From assembly GCA_021848765.1 (NCBI GenBank), contig JAJZTU010000212.1:1-6043 (forward strand): a stretch of 6,043 nucleotides of DNA, read 5' to 3'. This stretch comes from Bacillota bacterium. GTDB taxonomy: Bacteria; Bacillota; GCA-003054495; Carboxydocellales; JAJZTU01. Under the pieces are notes generated by a model. That model did no database searches. It was not told the origin of the DNA and worked only from the letters and a program-made list of their open reading frames with translations. The first letter of the stretch is position 1. Every line of letters begins with the position of its first letter. A program made the translations under genes and the position numbers. Positions 1 through 6,035 of this stretch are shown piece after piece.

Positions 1-347
1 TAGATGATAAAAAGGACGAAATCGCCAAAAACCTGCCTTACGGCGAGCAGCGCCGGCTGGAAATTGCCCGTGCCCTGGCTGCCCAGCCCCGCCTCCTCCT
101 GCTGGATGAGCCTGCGGCCGGAATGAACCCCCAGGAGACCCATGAACTGATGAAACTCATCGAATGGATCAGGAACGAATTCAAATTGACCATCCTCCTC
201 ATCGAGCACGATATGAGCCTGGTAATGGGAGTCTGTGAGCGTATCTATGTGCTGGATTACGGTACGGTTATTGCTCACGGCACCCCGGCGGAAATCAAGA
301 GCAACCCCAAGGTAATCGAGGCCTACCTGGGAGAGGAGGTCCACTAA
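1..347 (+). CDS. livG: Branched-chain amino acid ABC transporter ATP-binding protein LivG, 3' part only
   Basis: This is the C-terminal part (114 residues, first full codon at base 3) of one of the two ATPases that drive LIV-type uptake of branched-chain amino acids at the cytoplasmic membrane. The reading frame is open through the left edge, so the Walker A half lies outside. Visible in order are the ABC signature LPYGEQRRLEIARAL (visible residues 11-25, the LivG variant of LSGGQ), Walker B LLLLDEP (31-37) with its catalytic Glu, a D-loop, and the switch His in LLIEHDM (His69). The ending GTPAEIKSNPKVIEAYLGEE is typical of LivG and complete. It overlaps livF by one base in TAATG, which implies translational coupling in a liv operon. 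The ATPase class is certain. The substrate is inferred from the LivG/LivF pair, and relatives importing urea or short-chain amides have similar ATPases. Confidence 0.93.
   Translation, partial: DDKKDEIAKNLPYGEQRRLEIARALAAQPRLLLLDEPAAGMNPQETHELMKLIEWIRNEFKLTILLIEHDMSLVMGVCERIYVLDYGTVIAHGTPAEIKSNPKVIEAYLGEEVH
332..340 (+). promoter_or_regulatory. Shine-Dalgarno site of livF inside the end of livG
   Basis: AGAGGAGGT lies six bases before the livF ATG at 347 and matches the consensus AAGGAGGT closely. It is embedded in the last codons of livG, so livF translation is probably coupled to termination of livG. This site fixes the livF start. Confidence 0.8.
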
Positions 348-1051
348 TGCTAAAAATAGACAACATGAACGTATTTTATGGAGCAATTCACGCCCTGAAA
401 GGGGTTTCCCTCCAAGTAGAACAGGGCCAGATAGTTACTCTCATCGGCGCCAACGGAGCAGGAAAGAGCACCACCTTAAAGTCAATCTCCGGACTCCTGA
501 AGCCCAAGACCGGCAGCATAAATTTTGAGGGGAACAACATCACCGGCAACCCCGCCCAGAAGATCGTGGAAATGGGAATTTCCCAGGTGCCTGAAGGCCG
601 CCGGGTCTTTGCCAATCTCACTGTGCTGGAGAACCTGGAGTTGGGCGCCTACCTGCGCAAGGACAAAGATGGCATCCAGCAGGACATGGAGAAGGTGTTC
701 AAACGTTTTCCCCGTCTCCTGGAGCGCCGCAGCCAACTGGCCGGTACCTTGAGCGGTGGGGAACAGCAGATGCTGGCCATGGGCAGGGCCCTGATGTCCC
801 GCCCCCGGCTGATGCTTCTGGACGAGCCTTCCATGGGCCTGGCCCCCCTGCTGGTCCGGGATATCTTTGAGATCATTAAAGAAATCAACCAGGCCGGCAC
901 AACCATTCTTTTGGTAGAGCAAAATGCCCACATGGCCCTGTCGGTGGCCCACAAGGCGTATGTAATGGAAACCGGGAAGATTGTCCTCAGTGGAGATGCC
1001 AAGGAACTGGCAGCGAGTGAAGAAATTAAAAAGGCCTATCTGGGCGGGTAA
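347..1051 (+). CDS. livF: Branched-chain amino acid ABC transporter ATP-binding protein LivF
   Basis: Complete 234-residue ATPase, the usual LivF length. It pairs with LivG on the inner face of the membrane to power LIV-type amino acid import. Motifs in order are Walker A GANGAGKST (34-42), Q-loop Gln80 followed by the LivF hallmark VPEGRRVFANLTVLENL, signature LSGGEQQMLAMGRAL (135-149), Walker B LMLLDEP (155-161, catalytic Glu160) and D-loop SMGLAP (162-167). The position of the switch His is Gln192 in LLVEQNA. This looks like a lost residue but is normal for LivF, and LivG supplies a His at its own site. The start is the ATG overlapping the livG stop, with a near-perfect Shine-Dalgarno sequence. 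It is the last gene of the liv operon in this window, since the next gene is unrelated and 62 bases away. Confidence 0.95.
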   Translation: MLKIDNMNVFYGAIHALKGVSLQVEQGQIVTLIGANGAGKSTTLKSISGLLKPKTGSINFEGNNITGNPAQKIVEMGISQVPEGRRVFANLTVLENLELGAYLRKDKDGIQQDMEKVFKRFPRLLERRSQLAGTLSGGEQQMLAMGRALMSRPRLMLLDEPSMGLAPLLVRDIFEIIKEINQAGTTILLVEQNAHMALSVAHKAYVMETGKIVLSGDAKELAASEEIKKAYLGG

Positions 1052-1070
1052 GCAGCTTTATTAGGGTTAC

Positions 1071-1091
1071 TTCAGTCAGGTTGCTGCTGAA
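1071..1091 (+). other. Short hairpin between livF and the Nudix gene
   Basis: TTCAG and CAG pair with CTG and CTGAA around a GTTG loop: eight base pairs with one bulged T at 1076. It lies 20 bases after the livF stop. No run of T follows, so it does not look like an intrinsic terminator. It could stabilise the 3' end of the liv transcript or have no function. Only the pairing is seen; any role is inference. Confidence 0.35.
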
Positions 1092-1103
1092 ATCAAACAT
1101 ATC

Positions 1104-1110
1104 AGGTGAT
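1104..1110 (+). promoter_or_regulatory. Shine-Dalgarno site that sets the Nudix gene start
   Basis: AGGTGAT matches the 3' part of the extended Shine-Dalgarno consensus (GGAGGTGATC) and lies three bases before the ATG at 1114. The in-frame TTG at 1081 has no comparable site, so the ATG is preferred. Confidence 0.6.
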
Positions 1111-1113
1111 ATT

Positions 1114-1611
1114 ATGAAGCAACGCTTCTATTACTGCCCTAAATGCGGCAAAGAGCTAAAATACCGCCAAATCGGTGACCGCCAGAGACTGCAGTGTCAG
1201 GCTTGCGGCTATGTTTTCTACGAAAACCCCATTGTAGGTGTGGCCGGAATCTGCATACAGGATAACAAAATCCTTCTGGGCAGGCGTACTAACGGTTATG
1301 CCGGGCAATGGTGCATCCCCTGTGGTTATGTAGAATGGGATGAAGATGTGCAAACTGCCCTGAGACGGGAATTCAAAGAAGAAACGGGATTAGAAGTCCA
1401 GATAGAGCGGGTATACACCGCTAAATCCAATTTTCACAACCCTGAGTCCCATACGGTGGGCATCTGGTTCCTGGTTACCCCTGCCGGTGGTCAATTACAG
1501 GCCGGGGATGACCTGGACATGGTACAGTTCTTTACCTTGGACCATCTGCCTGATCTGGCTTTTCCAACAGACCTGGAGGTAATTGAAATGTTAAGGGAAA
1601 ATTGCAGCTAA
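1114..1611 (+). CDS. Nudix hydrolase with N-terminal zinc ribbon
   Basis: A 165-residue cytosolic Nudix enzyme, expected to cleave a nucleoside diphosphate linked to another group (for example ADP-ribose or a nucleotide sugar). The substrate is unknown. Residues 8-31 form a zinc ribbon with two CxxC pairs (Cys8/Cys11 and Cys28/Cys31). The Nudix box is perfect: Gly71, five residues, Glu77, seven residues, then REFKEETGL (85-93), giving the metal-binding glutamates. Just before it, WCIPCGYVEWDED has Cys70 where many Nudix proteins have Gly. A zinc ribbon before a Nudix domain recalls NudC (NADH pyrophosphatase). However, the NudC motif QPWPFPxS after the box is absent and the protein is much shorter, so NudC is not the call. 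The start is the ATG at 1114, chosen for its Shine-Dalgarno site; a TTG at 1081 would add 11 residues. It appears to stand alone between the liv operon and the CvpA-family gene. Confidence 0.9.
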   Translation: MKQRFYYCPKCGKELKYRQIGDRQRLQCQACGYVFYENPIVGVAGICIQDNKILLGRRTNGYAGQWCIPCGYVEWDEDVQTALRREFKEETGLEVQIERVYTAKSNFHNPESHTVGIWFLVTPAGGQLQAGDDLDMVQFFTLDHLPDLAFPTDLEVIEMLRENCS

Positions 1612-1733
1612 TATTCGGCAATAGAAGCAAACATTCATAATAGCAGGAATGTTATTCCTGAGCAGGAAAAATAGCCCCATGGCGAAATTTGTAGAAAAAT
1701 AGTTTGGATGCCTGGCTTGGAGGGTTGAAAATT
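1612..1733 (+). other. Intergenic gap with overlapping, mutually exclusive hairpins
   Basis: This 122-base non-coding gap contains AACATTC (1630-1636) pairing with GAATGTT (1647-1653), and CAGGAAT (1644-1650) pairing with ATTCCTG (1654-1660) around a GTT loop. Because the right arm of the first overlaps the left arm of the second, only one can form at a time. A second copy of AGCAGGAA (1661-1668) follows and could also pair with TTCCT. There is no T-run, so a classical terminator is not seen. A CATAAT at 1636-1641 resembles a -10 box, but no good -35 sits upstream. The gap could hold a promoter and leader for the CvpA-family gene, but this is not established. Confidence 0.4.
1719..1724 (+). 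promoter_or_regulatory. Shine-Dalgarno site that sets the CvpA-family gene start
   Basis: GGAGGG lies nine bases before the ATG at 1734. It favours that ATG over the in-frame TTG at 1704, which has no such site upstream and would add ten residues before the first membrane helix. Confidence 0.7.
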
Positions 1734-2453
1734 ATGAATTGGGTGGACTTTGCGATTGCGGCTATGGTTTTGTTTGGGGCGTGGAGTGGTTACCGTAAAG
1801 GGTTTTTGGTGGCTTTTTCGAAACTGGCCGGGTATATCCTGGGGTTTATAGGCGCCTTGGCCTTTTATAAGCCCTTCGCCGGGTTTCTGGGCGGGACATG
1901 TGGCCTGGAGCCTACCGTTGTTAAAACCGTAGCCAGGGTAGTAAGTCTTCCTGATCAAATCCAGCAGACTCCCATCCAAAATTTATCGTTAGCCAAAGTC
2001 CAGGGCGCTTTAGACTCCATGGCGCTGCCGGTGATGTACAAAAAGCAGGTTGGTGCAATGGTCCTGGAACTGGGTACAATCACCAAGCGGGCGGATGTGT
2101 TTACAATCAGCGATGCCCTGTATCATTTAGTTGCCGGGGTAATTCTGCAGATTCTGGCTTTCATAATTCTGATTTTCCTTATTGAACTCGTCACTGCTCT
2201 AATTTTAAAGGGAGTTGCCAGCCTTATGAGCTACACCCCGGCAGGTGTCCTGGATAAAGGCGCCGGTTTGATCTTGGGTTCAACCAAGAGTATACTTGTT
2301 GTTACCGTAATGCTGGCAGTGGTAAACCCTATTCTCTCTATTGGGTCCATGGACCAAGCGGGTTTGCTTGGGCAACTCTCCTCAGGAGTGCAAGGCTCTC
2401 AATTTAGCTCCTACCTATTAACATTGATTCAGGGAACGGGCATTTTCAGATGA
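1734..2453 (+). CDS. CvpA-family integral membrane protein
   Basis: A 239-residue membrane protein of the CvpA/colicin V production family. The family is named from a gene affecting colicin V in E. coli; its molecular role in Firmicutes is not settled. The N-terminus MNWVDFAIAAMVLFGAWSGY, followed by RKGF, is the classic CvpA opening: a hydrophobic helix with a D near its start, then GxxxG(F). Four membrane helices are apparent at about residues 3-19, 23-47, 131-158 and 173-201. A soluble stretch of about 80 residues (51-130) lies between helices 2 and 3, which makes it longer than the compact CvpA proteins of about 160-180 residues. No catalytic motif is visible. An intrinsic terminator follows closely, so transcription probably ends here. 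The family call is firm; function is unknown. Confidence 0.88.
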   Translation: MNWVDFAIAAMVLFGAWSGYRKGFLVAFSKLAGYILGFIGALAFYKPFAGFLGGTCGLEPTVVKTVARVVSLPDQIQQTPIQNLSLAKVQGALDSMALPVMYKKQVGAMVLELGTITKRADVFTISDALYHLVAGVILQILAFIILIFLIELVTALILKGVASLMSYTPAGVLDKGAGLILGSTKSILVVTVMLAVVNPILSIGSMDQAGLLGQLSSGVQGSQFSSYLLTLIQGTGIFR

Positions 2454-2474
2454 CGAAACCCAAATACTGTATTG

Positions 2475-2507
2475 AATGGCCTGGTGATACCAGGTCATTT
2501 CTTTTTG
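2475..2507 (+). terminator. Intrinsic terminator after the CvpA-family gene
   Basis: AATGGCCTGG (2475-2484) pairs with CCAGGTCATT (2490-2499) around the loop TGATA, giving ten base pairs with one G-T pair. TTTCTTTTTG follows directly. It starts 22 bases after the CvpA-family stop and should separate that gene from the aminopeptidase operon. Confidence 0.85.
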
Positions 2508-2516
2508 TGGTAAAAT
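2508..2516 (+). promoter_or_regulatory. Candidate extended -10 promoter for the aminopeptidase operon
   Basis: TGGTAAAAT is an extended -10 element (TGn followed by TAAAAT, five of six matches to TATAAT), placed just after the terminator T-run and 66 bases before the start codon. No good -35 hexamer sits 16-18 bases upstream, where the terminator stem lies; extended -10 promoters can work without one. A promoter is needed somewhere here because the terminator precedes the operon. This is the best candidate, but unproven. Confidence 0.4.
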
Positions 2517-2567
2517 GAAATTGTTCTGGAAAAACTAGTCCAAGTAATTGCAGCTTAATAGATTAGG

Positions 2568-2576
2568 AAAGAGGTG
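2568..2576 (+). promoter_or_regulatory. Shine-Dalgarno site favouring a TTG start for the aminopeptidase
   Basis: AAAGAGGTG matches AAGGAGGTG in eight of nine bases and lies six bases before the TTG at 2583. It overlaps the alternative in-frame GTG at 2574, which would leave that start without a properly spaced site. Confidence 0.65.
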
Positions 2577-2582
2577 TCCGGT

Positions 2583-4004
2583 TTGTCTGAGGAAACTAGG
2601 GAAAAACAAAGCAAGCTGGCCAGGCAGACGGCCAGCATCTGGGAAAAGTATGCTCCGGAAAAGCAGCAGGAAGCGATGAGCTTTGCTCAGGGCTATAAGG
2701 AGTTTCTGGACAAAGCCAAAACGGAGCGGGAAGCAGTAAGCTTTTTGCAGGAAGCAGCAGCCAAAGCCGGTTTTTTGCCTCTGGAAGAGCTTATGAACAG
2801 TGGCCGCAAGCTAAATCCCGGAGACAGGGTCTGTGCAGTTAATAAAGGCAAGGGAATCATCCTGGCCGTTATTGGCGCCCAACCCCTGGAGAAAGGCTTG
2901 AACATCCTGGGCTCCCATGTGGATTCACCCAGGCTGGACCTCAAGCCCAACCCTTTGTATGAAGCAGAGAAACTAGCCTGGCTTAAAACCCATTATTACG
3001 GAGGAATCAAAAAATATCACTGGCTTACCCTGCCTTTGGCCTTGCATGGAGTGGTATACTCCGACCAGGGCCAAAAAGTGGAAATAGTTATCGGGGAAAA
3101 GGATACCGACCCGGTATTCACTGTACCTGATTTGCTGCCCCACCTGGCCAAGGACCAGATGGAGAAAAAGCTCCGGGAGGCGATTTCCGGGGAAGGCCTG
3201 AACCTGCTGGTGGGCAGTATCCCGGTTAATGATGACAGCGTAAAGGAAAAAGTTAAAGAACGGGTTTTGGAATACCTAAACAGTCATTATGACCTGGTGG
3301 AAGAGGACTTCACCAGCGCGGAACTGGAGGCGGTCCCGGCCGGCAGGGCCAGGGATGTGGGTTTTGACCTGAGCTTAGTGGGGGGATACGGCCAGGATGA
3401 CCGGGTCTGTGCTTATGCTTCCTGGGCGGCTATCAGGGAAATTACAGCGCCCCGGCAGACTGCCCTGGCCATCTTCGTAGACAAAGAGGAGACAGGCAGC
3501 GCCGGGAATACCGGGATGAAATCAGCCTTTTTAGAAAACGTGGTAGCTGAGTTGATTAATGCCACTGCTCCTCAATACAGTGAACTCTTGGTGCGCCGGG
3601 CATTGGCCAACTCCCGGGCATTATCTGCCGATGTGAATGCCGGCCTGGACCCGAATTATGAAGGAGTTCTGGAGAAAAACAATGCTGCCCGCCTGGGCCA
3701 TGGAGTAGTACTGACCAAGTATACCGGCGCCGGGGGAAAAAGCTCCACCAGTGACGCCAATGCCGAGTTTGTAAACTGGGTGCGCCGCCTGTTCAACATC
3801 CACGAAATACCCTGGCAGGCAGCTGAGCTGGGGGCGGTAGATAAGGGCGGGGGAGGTACCATTGCCCAGTTCATGGCCGTTTACGGCATGGAAGTAATAG
3901 ATTGTGGCGTGGCCCTGTTATCCATGCATTCCCCCTTTGAGGTTTGCAGCAAGGCTGACCTCTACGTCCTGTACCAGGGCTACCGGACCTTTCTCGACCA
4001 GTAG
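2583..4004 (+). CDS. apeA: M18 family aminopeptidase (aminopeptidase 1 type)
   Basis: A 473-residue cytosolic metallo-aminopeptidase of family M18, which removes N-terminal residues from peptides using two metal ions. Expected ligand and catalytic positions are all visible: His112 in GSHVDSPRLDLKPNP (with Asp114), the bridging Asp at 272 or 273 in GYGQDDRVCAY, Glu302/Glu303 in DKEETGSAGNTG, Asp350 in SADVNAG and His449 in LLSMHSPFE. The stretches KTHYYGGIKKYHWL, DPVFTVPDLLPHL and VDKGGGGTIAQF are characteristic of the bacterial aminopeptidase 1 branch known from Clostridium and Thermotoga, from memory. The length fits the family. The start is the TTG at 2583 because of its Shine-Dalgarno spacing; a GTG at 2574 would add three residues. 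It opens a run with the HEAT-repeat and MscS genes, starting after a terminator. A role in peptide turnover is inferred; residue preference cannot be read from sequence. Confidence 0.93.
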   Translation: MSEETREKQSKLARQTASIWEKYAPEKQQEAMSFAQGYKEFLDKAKTEREAVSFLQEAAAKAGFLPLEELMNSGRKLNPGDRVCAVNKGKGIILAVIGAQPLEKGLNILGSHVDSPRLDLKPNPLYEAEKLAWLKTHYYGGIKKYHWLTLPLALHGVVYSDQGQKVEIVIGEKDTDPVFTVPDLLPHLAKDQMEKKLREAISGEGLNLLVGSIPVNDDSVKEKVKERVLEYLNSHYDLVEEDFTSAELEAVPAGRARDVGFDLSLVGGYGQDDRVCAYASWAAIREITAPRQTALAIFVDKEETGSAGNTGMKSAFLENVVAELINATAPQYSELLVRRALANSRALSADVNAGLDPNYEGVLEKNNAARLGHGVVLTKYTGAGGKSSTSDANAEFVNWVRRLFNIHEIPWQAAELGAVDKGGGGTIAQFMAVYGMEVIDCGVALLSMHSPFEVCSKADLYVLYQGYRTFLDQ

Positions 4005-4037
4005 GGCGTGCACGTGAGCGCTGGCAAGCCTAACAAT

Positions 4038-4043
4038 GGAGGG
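4038..4043 (+). promoter_or_regulatory. Shine-Dalgarno site that sets the HEAT-repeat gene start
   Basis: GGAGGG lies six bases before the ATG at 4050. The in-frame GTG at 4008, only three bases after the aminopeptidase stop, has no such site, so the ATG is preferred. Confidence 0.75.
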
Positions 4044-4049
4044 CTGGAT

Positions 4050-5105
4050 ATGTGGAAAAAGCTAGTTAACCGGTTTCGCCGGAAGGTGGAAAGGCCGGCT
4101 CCCCATCATAATTTGCGGGAGGAACTATTGTCCATCGATTCGAAAACTGATTCCCGGCAAGATTCTGTGCTGGATTCCCGGATGGGTTCAGAGCAGGATG
4201 CTAAATTGGTATCGATTAAAAAGGGCCTGGATCAACTTTCACCGGAACAGTTATTGGACTTAGCCAAGGAGATTTGGAACAACTTGAGGGCTACGGGCAA
4301 AGCAGTCCTGTACCAGGCCCTGAAAGACAAGGGTAAAATCAATTCACTGCTTACTGACCTGTCAGGGACCAATAAGCCCAAAACTACCTCTGCTGCCGAA
4401 ATGCTGGGGCAATTCCAAGTTATGGAGGCACTTCCCAAACTGGTGGAAATGCTCTCCTCCAGTGACCTGGGGGTTGTTATGGCTGCAGCTGCAGCCCTTA
4501 AGAATTACCCCTCCCATCATACCCTACCCCTGCTCTTGGAGACCTTGGATGAACCGAGGCGCTGGCCGCCGGCCAGGGTAGCTGAGGTAATAGTGAGCTA
4601 TGGGCCGGGCGTAGCTCCGGTTTTAGTCAATGCTTTCCGGGAGAAAAAGGGGGATGTCCGAATCCTGCTGATGGAAATCCTTGGTCAGCTGCGTTCTCAG
4701 GAGGGGGTTCCGGCAATCCGCGCAGCCTTATCGGCTGAGGAACCGTCTCTAAGGCAGAAGGGGGCTTGGGCTGCGGGTCAGCTTGGAGGGGACTTGGCTT
4801 CCGGGTACCCGGTAGTGAAGCAGTTGCAGGCGCTTCTGCAAGACCCGGCGCCTGGGGTTAGGGCCCAGGCATTGGAGGCATTATGGCAGCACGATGCTGG
4901 GAAGGCTTTGCCCTTGGTCCAGGCTGCTTTACTGGATGAGGACCGCCTTGTCCGCGGCCGGGCCGCAGGAATATTAAGTGACAGGCAGGACTTGCCCCGG
5001 GAGCTTTGGAGCATCTTGGGAAAAAAGGAACTGTCCCTTCAGGACCGGCAAGCCCTGGAAGCCTGGCTGTCGGAGGCAGCGGCTGCAGCCAGGAAAAAAG
5101 TTTAA
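4050..5105 (+). CDS. HEAT-repeat protein with N-terminal amphipathic helix and tetrapeptide repeat
   Basis: A 351-residue protein with no recognisable enzyme motif. Residues 1-13 (MWKKLVNRFRRKV) form a basic amphipathic helix with Trp2, Leu5, Val6, Phe9 and Val13 on one face, and no signal peptide or membrane span follows. Residues 30-53 are six four-residue units (DSKT, DSRQ, DSVL, DSRM, GSEQ, DAKL). From about 112 to 310 there are roughly six HEAT/PBS-lyase-type helical repeats, for example SDLGVVMAAAAALKNY (138-153) and APGVRAQALEALWQHD (267-282). The C-terminus is helical and ends AAAAARKKV. HEAT repeats make curved solenoids that bind proteins, so a scaffold or adaptor role is the natural inference. 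The gene is 45 bases after the aminopeptidase and 12 before the MscS gene, so co-transcription is likely. The fold is well supported; the function is unknown. Confidence 0.88.
   Translation: MWKKLVNRFRRKVERPAPHHNLREELLSIDSKTDSRQDSVLDSRMGSEQDAKLVSIKKGLDQLSPEQLLDLAKEIWNNLRATGKAVLYQALKDKGKINSLLTDLSGTNKPKTTSAAEMLGQFQVMEALPKLVEMLSSSDLGVVMAAAAALKNYPSHHTLPLLLETLDEPRRWPPARVAEVIVSYGPGVAPVLVNAFREKKGDVRILLMEILGQLRSQEGVPAIRAALSAEEPSLRQKGAWAAGQLGGDLASGYPVVKQLQALLQDPAPGVRAQALEALWQHDAGKALPLVQAALLDEDRLVRGRAAGILSDRQDLPRELWSILGKKELSLQDRQALEAWLSEAAAAARKKV
4137..4208 (+). repeat. Six-unit 12-base tandem repeat in the HEAT-repeat gene
   Basis: Six consecutive 12-base units start GATTC, GATTC, GATTC, GATTC, GGTTC and GATGC. 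Units 2 and 4 share GATTCCCGG exactly, 24 bases apart. Being a multiple of three, the array stays in frame and encodes the DSxx units at residues 30-53. The last two units are more diverged, which suggests an older or decaying array. Confidence 0.7.
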
Positions 5106-5117
5106 CTTGTTTGGGGG

Positions 5118-6032
5118 GTGGTATATCTGTTAACATTCCTTGGGTTTGATATCGGCAAGCTGATAGCGGAGGAATTCTTGATAGACAGACTGGTAAGTTA
5201 CGGAACTTTAATTATTAAGGCTATTTTCATCCTGATTATTGCTAAATTGGGGATTACCTTTAGCGGCGCCATTATTGACCGGATGCTCATCCCGGTGAAC
5301 CAGACTTACTTCGATCGCAACCGGGCAATCACCTTATCTTCTCTATTAAAAAGCGTCATTATGTATACCGTGTATTTTATGGCCGGTATATCAATTCTTG
5401 ACCTGTTCGATGTGCCTTTACAGGGGGTATTGACCGGGGCTGGAATAGTCGGCCTGGCGGTAGGCTTTGGGGCGCAAAACCTGGTTAGGGACGTTATCAC
5501 CGGTTTTTTCATTATCTTCGAAAATCACTTCACAGTCGGAGAATATATAACTACAGCCGGGGTCTCAGGCATCGTTGAAGAAGTGGGCTTGCGGGCAACC
5601 AAAATCCGTGATTTTGGGGGCCAGTTACACATCCTCCCCAACGGGCAAATTACCCAGGTTACCAACTATAACCGGGGCAGCATGCGCGCTATGGTAGATG
5701 TGGGTATTGCCTATGAAGAGGACATCGACCTGGCGGTTGCTGTACTGGAGGAAGTATGCCGGGAGGTAAACCGCGACTTGGCAGAGATAATTACTGAGGC
5801 TCCCCATGTTCTGGGAGTTCAGGCCTTTGGCCCCTCCGAGCTCACCATCCGCATCATAGCCAAGACTAAACCTATGGAGCAGTGGCGGGTAGAGCGGGAA
5901 CTGCGCAAGCGAATCAAGGAAACCTTTGACCGCAGGGGTATAGAAATTCCCTATCCCAGGCAGGTATTCATTCCTAAGGGAACTGAAAAGCAAGGCGGGC
6001 TCCGGGTAGAGAGCCAGGAAGCTGCTGACTGA
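5118..6032 (+). CDS. MscS-family small-conductance mechanosensitive ion channel
   Basis: A membrane channel of the MscS type (304 residues from the GTG at 5118), expected to open under membrane tension and release solutes during hypo-osmotic shock. Membrane helices are at about 26-48 and 78-95. The pore helix TM3 follows at about 102-134, with the Gly/Ala pattern TGAGIVGLAVGFGAQNLVRD and then the bend into ITGFFIIFENHFTVGEYI. After it come the beta domain (GIVEEVGLRATKIRDFGGQL, LPNGQITQVTNYNRG) and the C-terminal alpha-beta domain ending in GIEIPYPRQVF, all family hallmarks. The start is uncertain. The GTG at 5118 directly abuts a G-run with no spacer, while the in-frame TTG at 5178 (giving 284 residues) has GGAGG five bases upstream. 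The gene follows the HEAT-repeat gene by 12 bases, so it is probably in the same operon. The family call is firm; gating properties cannot be read. Confidence 0.92.
   Translation: MVYLLTFLGFDIGKLIAEEFLIDRLVSYGTLIIKAIFILIIAKLGITFSGAIIDRMLIPVNQTYFDRNRAITLSSLLKSVIMYTVYFMAGISILDLFDVPLQGVLTGAGIVGLAVGFGAQNLVRDVITGFFIIFENHFTVGEYITTAGVSGIVEEVGLRATKIRDFGGQLHILPNGQITQVTNYNRGSMRAMVDVGIAYEEDIDLAVAVLEEVCREVNRDLAEIITEAPHVLGVQAFGPSELTIRIIAKTKPMEQWRVERELRKRIKETFDRRGIEIPYPRQVFIPKGTEKQGGLRVESQEAAD
5168..5172 (+). promoter_or_regulatory. Shine-Dalgarno-like site for an alternative MscS start
   Basis: GGAGG lies five bases before the in-frame TTG at 5178. If used, the channel would begin MIDRLVSYG, just before its first membrane helix. 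The site could also be chance, since it reads as ordinary codons (Ala-Glu-Glu) of the longer frame. Confidence 0.4.
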
Positions 6033-6035
6033 ATC

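Noticed and set aside
920..925. Gln192 in place of the switch His of the LivF ATPase, looking like an inactivating change
   Set aside because: The LLVEQNA form is normal for LivF proteins and does not indicate a broken gene.
482..952. A 156-codon open frame on the - strand inside livF
   Set aside because: It lies wholly opposite a livF that has every ABC motif. Its translation is rich in Gly, Gln and His with no recognisable domain, as expected of an antisense shadow.
1071..1091. Hairpin after livF considered as an intrinsic terminator
   Set aside because: The bases after the stem (ATCAAACAT) contain no T-run, so it lacks the defining second half of a terminator. It is kept only as an unassigned hairpin.
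1679..1702. A seven-residue open frame (MAKFVEK) upstream of the CvpA-family gene that could be a leader peptide
   Set aside because: The nearest AGGA is 11 bases away, no runs of a regulatory codon are present, and no terminator follows it. Frames this short occur by chance.
4007..4022. Cluster of short palindromes CGTGCACG, CACGTG and AGCGCT between the aminopeptidase and HEAT-repeat genes
   Set aside because: Each is only 6-8 bases and they do not form one long stem or a spaced operator. This could easily be chance in GC-rich sequence.
4858..5136. A 92-codon - strand open frame across the HEAT-repeat gene end, and other - strand frames such as 1635-1979 and 5625-5993
   Set aside because: All sit opposite well-supported + strand genes, have no convincing Shine-Dalgarno context and show no family resemblance.
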